DNA from: Cyanophora paradoxa
Taxonomy: Eukaryota; Glaucocystophyceae; Cyanophorales; Cyanophoraceae
Direction: 5' to 3'
NCBI GenBank assembly: GCA_004431415.1
Contig: QPMI01000312.1
Span: 1-61,686, forward strand
Length of the DNA stretch: 61,686 nucleotides
Position numbers and translations under genes: made by a program. The notes beneath the pieces were generated by a model that was not told the origin of the DNA, made no database searches, and saw only the letters and a list, made by a program, of their open reading frames with translations. Positions 56,401 through 61,686 of this stretch are shown piece by piece (position 1 is the first letter of the stretch; the number at the start of each line of letters is the position of its first letter).

Positions 56401-58303
56401 CGGCGCCGGGGCCGCCGGCTTCGGACGCCGGCGCCGCGTTGCCGTGGCCGGGGAAGGGGGAGACGTCGCGCCCGGGGGCGCCGCCGAGCGGGGGGGAGCT
56501 GGGAGTGGGGGAGGGCCCGGCCGCGAGGCGCGCCGTGGCGGCGGCGGCCGCCTCCGCCGAGTGAGGATACGCCTTCGCGTCGATGTCCGGGACGGTCGCG
56601 AGGAGGGCGACCGAGCGCTCTTTCAAGATGTTCGAGCTCCGCACGAGCGGCGAGTCCTCTGGGTTGTACCTGCCGCGCGGCCGCGGTCAGCCGGCGGCAG
56701 CTGGCGGCTGTGGGCGCCGGGGGGCCAGCTCACTTCTCGCAGTTGGACCAGATCAGGTCGAGGTCCATTTCGAATTCACTCTTCGAGGTGTACGCGCACT
56801 TTTTCAGCTGCGGAACGCCCGTCAGCGGCGGCGCTCGCGCCGGGCCGGCCGCACCGCGCCGCACCTTCTGCGACATGAGGCCGAAGTACATCGGCTTCGT
56901 GATGAGCTCGTAGTAGTCCGGGGCGCTCGCCTTCTTGACCTGCGCGCTGCTCAGCGGGGCGCGCCGCGCCGAGTGGGCCGGGCGGTGTGCCTTGGCCATG
57001 AACGGCTCGGAGTGGTCGGGGTCGCTCTTGAGGTCCGTGAGGACCACGTCTAGCGCGGAGAGAAGCTCCTCCTGCCGCCCGTGTGAGCGCGCGGGGCAGG
57101 TATCGCTCGCAGGGGCCGGACGCACGTGGCGCGCGTTGATGGCGCCGACCCACTTCTTCTTCCCAGTCTTCACATCCGGAAGCAGCTGCTGGAGCTCCCG
57201 GCTCCTGCTCTTTCCCTTCACGCCTTCGCGCCGGCTGGACGAGCTCTCCTCGGCATCCTCGTCTGGGGCGCGGGGGTCAGGAAGGGCCAGAGTGGGTTCG
57301 GAGGGTCCCGCGCACCGTTCGCACTGTGCGGCAGGGGGCTCGCCGTGGGAGCGCTATGGGTGCTACTGGAAGCTGCTAGGCTGCCGAGGGATGCCTCGCC
57401 GCGGGAGGACCCGATGGGCGCGAACGCGCTCGACGACTCCGCCTTGGCTGGGGCTAGCTGGGCTGCACCGGCGTCGCTGGGGCCCGCCGCCTCTTTATCG
57501 TGAACCTCCGACGATGTCTGCTCCTGCTTTGAGGGAGCGCGAGGCTCAGATAAGAAAAGAAACGGCTTAGCCAGGTCACGCAAAAATCGAGCCCGCACCG
57601 CCGCAGCCTCCCCTGGGCCTCCGGCAGCGCCAGACTCCTCTCCTACGTTACTAGGGTCTGCTAAAAGGTACTCCATATCCTGCAGAACAAGGGCGTCAAA
57701 AGTTACGAAGGCAGCGGGGCCCAGCGCCGGTTCGAGGGCTGGGTCCCAGCGCGAAGCGAATTACGCACGAGCTCTTCTTCCAGCGCCTCCACAAGAGCTC
57801 GATTCTCATAGTCTTCATCGTCTTCTTCAAGCGTGTGATATACGTCGTCCGTACGGAAGGTCACTGCAGAGTGCACAAGGAAATGCGTGAGTGACCTAAA
57901 AGAAAAGAAAAGCGCAGCGTACGCGGCACGTACGGGCTGCGGCGCGGATATGAGCGCTTCGATCGATCATAGAATCGATCTCTTCGTCGTCCACATCGTA
58001 GTCGTCGTCGTTCTTGGCGTCTGGGGCGGCGGATCCGGAGCCGCCGACGTTCAACACTGAAACCGCGGCTGGGTGCCTGTCGATGTACAACTGTTCGAAT
58101 AGAATCCTTCGGACTTTGAAGGCGACCACGTTGCACGGACACTGCCGACCGCACTCCTTCCCGCCTACACCGGGGTTCAAAAAGTGTTCCCAATTGGTCG
58201 GCGAAGACAGTGCCAGCCGGAGATAGCGGCTTTCGTCTTCCGATAGCGCCGTTGAGAATACGCCGGCTCGTTCGAGCCGGCAGGCGACGAGCAGAAGATC
58301 CAT
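53443..58303 (-). CDS. SPT7: SPT7-like SAGA subunit (bromodomain plus histone fold)
   Basis: Scaffold subunit of the SAGA transcription coactivator. Start MDLLLVACRLERAGVFSTAL at 58303. The N-terminal half has FKVRRILFEQLYIDRHPA, an acidic DDDYDVDDEEIDSMID and HTLEEDDEDYENRALVEALE. The bromodomain covers EELLSALDVVLTDLKSDPDH, SEPFMAKA, APDYYELITKPMYFGLMSQK, and KCAYTSKSEFEMDLDLIWSN then CEK (~57100-56640). After TFRQRVRRREYLEAQLSKRF and an Ala/Pro-rich linker comes a Bromo_TP-type histone fold: AYAMMRQVVALMLSHAGFDG joined to ASEHALSTLTDVAAGYMSRL with MYRDAYHATATPLETVEAAL. Then EQSLELDFLGLSELGVPKVP, matching the SPT7 C-terminal FGLSELG block. A long Pro/Ala tail ends with SQRKRGRPPGAKRDS, an AT-hook-like motif, TAG at 53445-53443. 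Confidence 0.85.
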
Positions 58304-58484
58304 CGCGAGTCGATGGACAGCCGCGAAGTCGGGCTGGCGCTCTTCGCTGGGCTTAGATGGCTTCTACCAATGCATCTCAACGACGATTCGCGACCGGCTT
58401 GGGGAAATGGGCTGCAGCCAAGAGCGACCCTCGCGCGTGGGACGAGGGGGGTACGTCACGCGGCGATTCGCGCGTGTACCCGCC
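58304..58484. promoter_or_regulatory. Bidirectional promoter region SPT7-like / OGT-like
   Basis: A 181-bp divergent interval between two start codons, the shortest divergent spacer in the window where both starts are reasonably supported. It must hold both promoters if both starts are right. No named element is visible. Confidence 0.45.
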
Positions 58485-61400
58485 ATGCGGCAGCGTCGCG
58501 GCTGGCCGCCGTGGCAGCTGACGGGGCTTGCAGTCGTGGCGCTTGCGGTAATCCTAGCCGATGCAGCCAAGCCCGCCCGACGCTCGTCAGGAAACCGGGC
58601 CAGTCTGCAGCCCGAACTCGACGAAGACGAAGATGAGAGCATTGCGGCACGCGAGGTACGTGAGATCCCACTAAACACTGCTGCGCGAGCCCCCGCACGA
58701 GCCCCACCGAGCGCTCGAGCCCCCGACCGAGCGCTGGCGCTGCGCCCCGCGCTGCAGGCGCGGACTTGCACGTTTGAGGGGCGCCACGACCACATCGCCG
58801 CATTGTACGTGCAGATCACCCCGAGCGACGTCGCCGGCCCACGCGCGGCGCAGGTCCGCGGCGAAGCGCTACAAGCACAAGAACAACATGAAGTACGCGA
58901 AGCTGTGCTTGAGGCGGGCGGCGCGTTTGGATCCGGCCCTCGCTGAGGCGTGGAGCGCCCTGGCCGAGATCCACACGACGGCCGGCGACCGCACAGCCGT
59001 GCGCACCGCGCCGCGGGCCCGGGCCCGCCGCCCCGCCCCCACACGCGGCGCGCGCAGGCGGAGCAGTACCGGAGGGCCGCCGAGCGGTCACCCCGCGTGG
59101 CGCGCCCGCGAAGCAGAGCCCCGCCCCGCCTCGCTTCGCGCCGCTGACAGGGACGCCGCCGCCGCCGCCGCCGCCGCCGTCGCCGCAGGTGGAGGAGCAG
59201 CTGCGGGAGATTGAGGACGGCAACGCCGCCTTCCAGGAGGGGCGCTACGTCGAGGCCCTCGCCTGGTACCCCCACACACAACCCCTTCTGAAACGCGTAC
59301 CCCCCCCCCGACCCCAGCCCTCCCGCCGCGCCCGCGTCCCAGCTACGAGCGGGCGGTGGCCATCCGACCTATCTCCTCCTCCGCCCACTACAACCTCGCT
59401 TCGTGCGCTTCCTGTACCCCTCGCGTTCCGTGCCCGCCATCTCACGAATCGCGTACCCCAAGGGCGCACCACGTGCTGAAGAACTGGACGGCGGCGCTGG
59501 CGGGGTACCTGAAGACGGTCGAGCTGGACCCCCTCCAGGTGGAGGCGTACGCCCGGGCCGGCCATGTGCTCGAATCCCAGGCGCGCCGAATGCGCCGGCC
59601 GCTCGCCCCGGAGGCCGGGGCGGGGCCGAGCCATACCCCCCGGGGCGCAGGACGTGCCGGGGCCGAACCTGACGGGCGCCTCCCACTACTTCCGGGAGGC
59701 GAGCGGCGGGCTGTCGGGTGCGGGACTGGGGCCCTCTGAGCGGTGCCGGGGCGCAGGCGGCGGGGCGGGACGGCGCGAACGCCGACCTCATGTGCCACGG
59801 TGCGCCTTCAAGGCTCAGTACCCCCCTCGCCCGCGCTCCCCACGCGGCGGGCAGTGGGCCGGGTGGAGGCGGCGATGGGGAACTGGAGCGAGGCGCTCGA
59901 GTGGTTCGCCCGCGCCGCCAAGGCCCGCCCGGGCCTCGCCAAGGTCCCAGGCCGGCCCCGCCCGGGAGAGGCCGCCCGGCCTTGACCCCGCCGCCTCGGC
60001 CTCGGCCTCGGCCCCGCCGCAGGCGCACTACGGGATGGGCGCCGCCCTGCAGCGCCTCGGCCGCCCCGAGGCCGCCGCCGCCGCCTTCCAGGTCCCCCGC
60101 CCGCCCCGCGCCCGGCGCCGCCCCGATAAAGGGGAGAGGGCAGGTTGCGGCGGAGGCGGAGCCGCCGCACGAGGAGGCGCGCCACGGCCTCGCCATGGCC
60201 CTCCACGCCGCGGGGAGACACGCCGAGGCCCGCCCGCTCTCTTCCTCGCCCGCCCGCTTGCTCTCTTACCTCTAGAGGCAGGCGGCGCAGCAGCTGCGGG
60301 CGGCGCTGGCGCAGCGGCCGGAGGCGGCGGTGTGGCACAACGAGCTCGGCCGCATCCTCCACTACGCCCTCGGCCGCCCCGTCCGCCCTCCCCTCCCCTG
60401 CCTTCCCCGGCCGCGGGGCCCCTCACGGGGCGGCAGGAGGAGGCGCTGGCTAGCTACCAGAAGGCGGCGCAGCTGGACCCGTTCCTCGCCGAGGCCTTCT
60501 GTGTGTCCGCCGTCCGCCGGCCGCCCCGGCCCGCCCTCCGCCGAGCCGAGCCGCGCTGACGGGCCCGGGCGCCCCCCGCCCTGCAGACAACCTGGGGAAC
60601 ATCTACCTGGACCGCCGCGAGCTCGACAGTGCGGCCCGCCCCGCCCGCCCCGCCCCGCCGCGAGCGTCGGCTCGGCGCCCCTCCGAGCCCGGCGGGGGCG
60701 GGGGCGGCAGGCGCCATCTCCAAGTACCGCGCCGCCGTCCTCCTCATGCCCGACCACGCCGACCTCTGGTGGCCCCGTCCTCAGCGCCGCCGCTCAGCGC
60801 CTCCCGCCACGCCCCGCTCACCCGAGCCACGCAGGACGAACCTGGGGAACGCGCTGCGGGCCCGGGGCATGGCCCGCGAGGCCGGCCGCGCCTACCAGGT
60901 GCCCCGGGGCGATGCTGTACCCCCCTGGCCCCCCTCTGAGCCCTGCCGCAGCGGGCGATCCAGCTGCGGCCCGAGTACTTCCTCCCCATCGGCAACCTCG
61001 CCGCCCTCCTGCAGGCGCCGCACCCCGCGGCTTATCTTTGCTCCGTTTCAGCTCTGACGCCCTCCCAGGAGGAGGGCAGGTACCAGGAGGCAGAATCGCT
61101 GTACGCCCGGGCGCTCGAGCTCGACCCCGGGTACGCGGAGGGGTACTCGAACTTGGGTGCGCTCTACCTCGAGACGGGTGCCCTCCCCCCCTTCTCATTT
61201 TGTGACCTCCTACCCCCCGGCTTCTGACGCGCGTACCCCCCGCCAGGCCGGGCGGAGGCGGCGGTGCAGGCCTTCCAGCGCGCGCTGGAGGCGAACCCCC
61301 GGGTCCGGCCCCTCCCCCCTCCCCCCCGCCCCCCCGCCTCTCACTCGGGCCGCAGCTGCCGGAGGCGCACAACAACCTGGGGAACGCGCACGCGCGCTTC

Positions 61401-61686
61401 GTCCTTAACTCCCTCGCCCACATGGCGTCCGCCCCTCCCCGCCTCCCCACCGCGGCCGCCGAGCCGGGTCAGGAACGGGACGGCGCTGGAGCGGGCCCTC
61501 GAGGCCTACTCCGCCTCCGTCCGCCTCGCCGCCGACATGGGGTACGCTTCGCTCCGCTGCGCTCCGCTCGGCCTCGGGCTCGGGCTCTGAGGGCGGACGG
61601 CAGGGTGCCCCCCGGCCCGGCCCTCTTCAACCTCTACGCCGTCCGCCGCCACCTCTGCCGCTGGCGCGACTTTGACGCCCTCTCCG
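58485..61686 (+). CDS. OGT-like TPR protein with N-terminal signal/anchor, truncated by window end
   Basis: Start MRQRRGWPPWQLTGLAVVAL plus AVILADAAKPARR, a basic N-terminus then a hydrophobic segment: a signal peptide or anchor. At least ten TPR units follow, including NNMKYAKLCLRRAARLDPAL, YERAVAIRPISSSAHYNLA, NWTAALAGYLKTVELDPLQV, MGNWSEALEWFARAAKARPG, RQEEALASYQKAAQLDPFLA, TNLGNALRARGMAREAGRAY, RAIQLRPEYFLPIGNLAALL, EEGRYQEAESLYARALELDP, and GYAEGYSNLGALYLETG. The ordered LG/N/A/LDP pattern is that of O-GlcNAc transferase superhelices. The last visible exon (LFNLYAVRRHLCRWRDFDAL) resembles the TPR-to-catalytic junction of OGT (C-x-W-x-D-[FY]-[ED]). The catalytic domain would lie past the window. 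The secretory leader would be unusual for cytosolic/nuclear OGT. Confidence 0.7.

Overview
This is nuclear DNA from a eukaryote with an extremely GC-rich, compact, intron-dense genome. Fourteen protein-coding genes can be supported. All are split by many short introns, mostly about 40-80 nt, so no single open frame represents a protein. Gene spans below were built by chaining conserved protein blocks across introns, and most internal exon edges are approximate. A lumen-type FKBP with a bipartite leader and a TPR protein with a transit-like leader suggest a plastid-bearing alga. Frequent GC-AG introns and the base composition would fit a haptophyte or similar microalga, but the lineage is an inference.

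Layout. Minus strand 1-2183: DusC-type tRNA-dihydrouridine synthase (3' end at or beyond the window edge). Plus 2836-12871: DNA polymerase theta, with SF2 helicase and family A polymerase domains. Plus 13419-17929: large unrecognised protein. Minus 18927-20015: RNF5/RNF185-type membrane RING E3 ligase. Plus 20167-21312: plastid-lumen FKBP. Minus 21440-22707: thioredoxin-fold, peroxiredoxin-like protein. Plus 23333-24201: unrecognised acidic protein. Minus 24540-26045: TPR protein with a transit-like leader. Plus 26416-29579: WEE1-like kinase. Minus 30032-32507: doublecortin-like, coiled-coil, tail-anchored protein. Plus 32772-36108: phosphofructokinase. Plus ~37581-48173: giant hybrid histidine kinase with an N-terminal pseudokinase and an AAA/STAND-type NTPase region. 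About 48662-49713: five copies of a 219-bp tandem repeat. Minus 50619-53091: F-box/LRR protein. Minus 53443-58303: SPT7-like SAGA subunit. Plus 58485 to the window end: OGT-like TPR protein with an N-terminal signal or anchor.

The genes do not form a pathway or an operon. Divergent pairs sit close together (SPT7/OGT-like 181 bp apart, DCX-like/PFK 264 bp, TPR/WEE1 370 bp). Intergenic DNA is visibly less GC-rich and dense in short palindromes.

The most interesting items are the fungal group X-like hybrid kinase in an apparent alga, the GC-AG introns with strand-asymmetric C-rich bodies (C runs up to 40), the 219-bp tandem array carrying an NRF1-like palindrome, a UUCG-capped hairpin between convergent genes, and recurrent one- or two-base frame breaks inside conserved motifs that suggest residual assembly indels.
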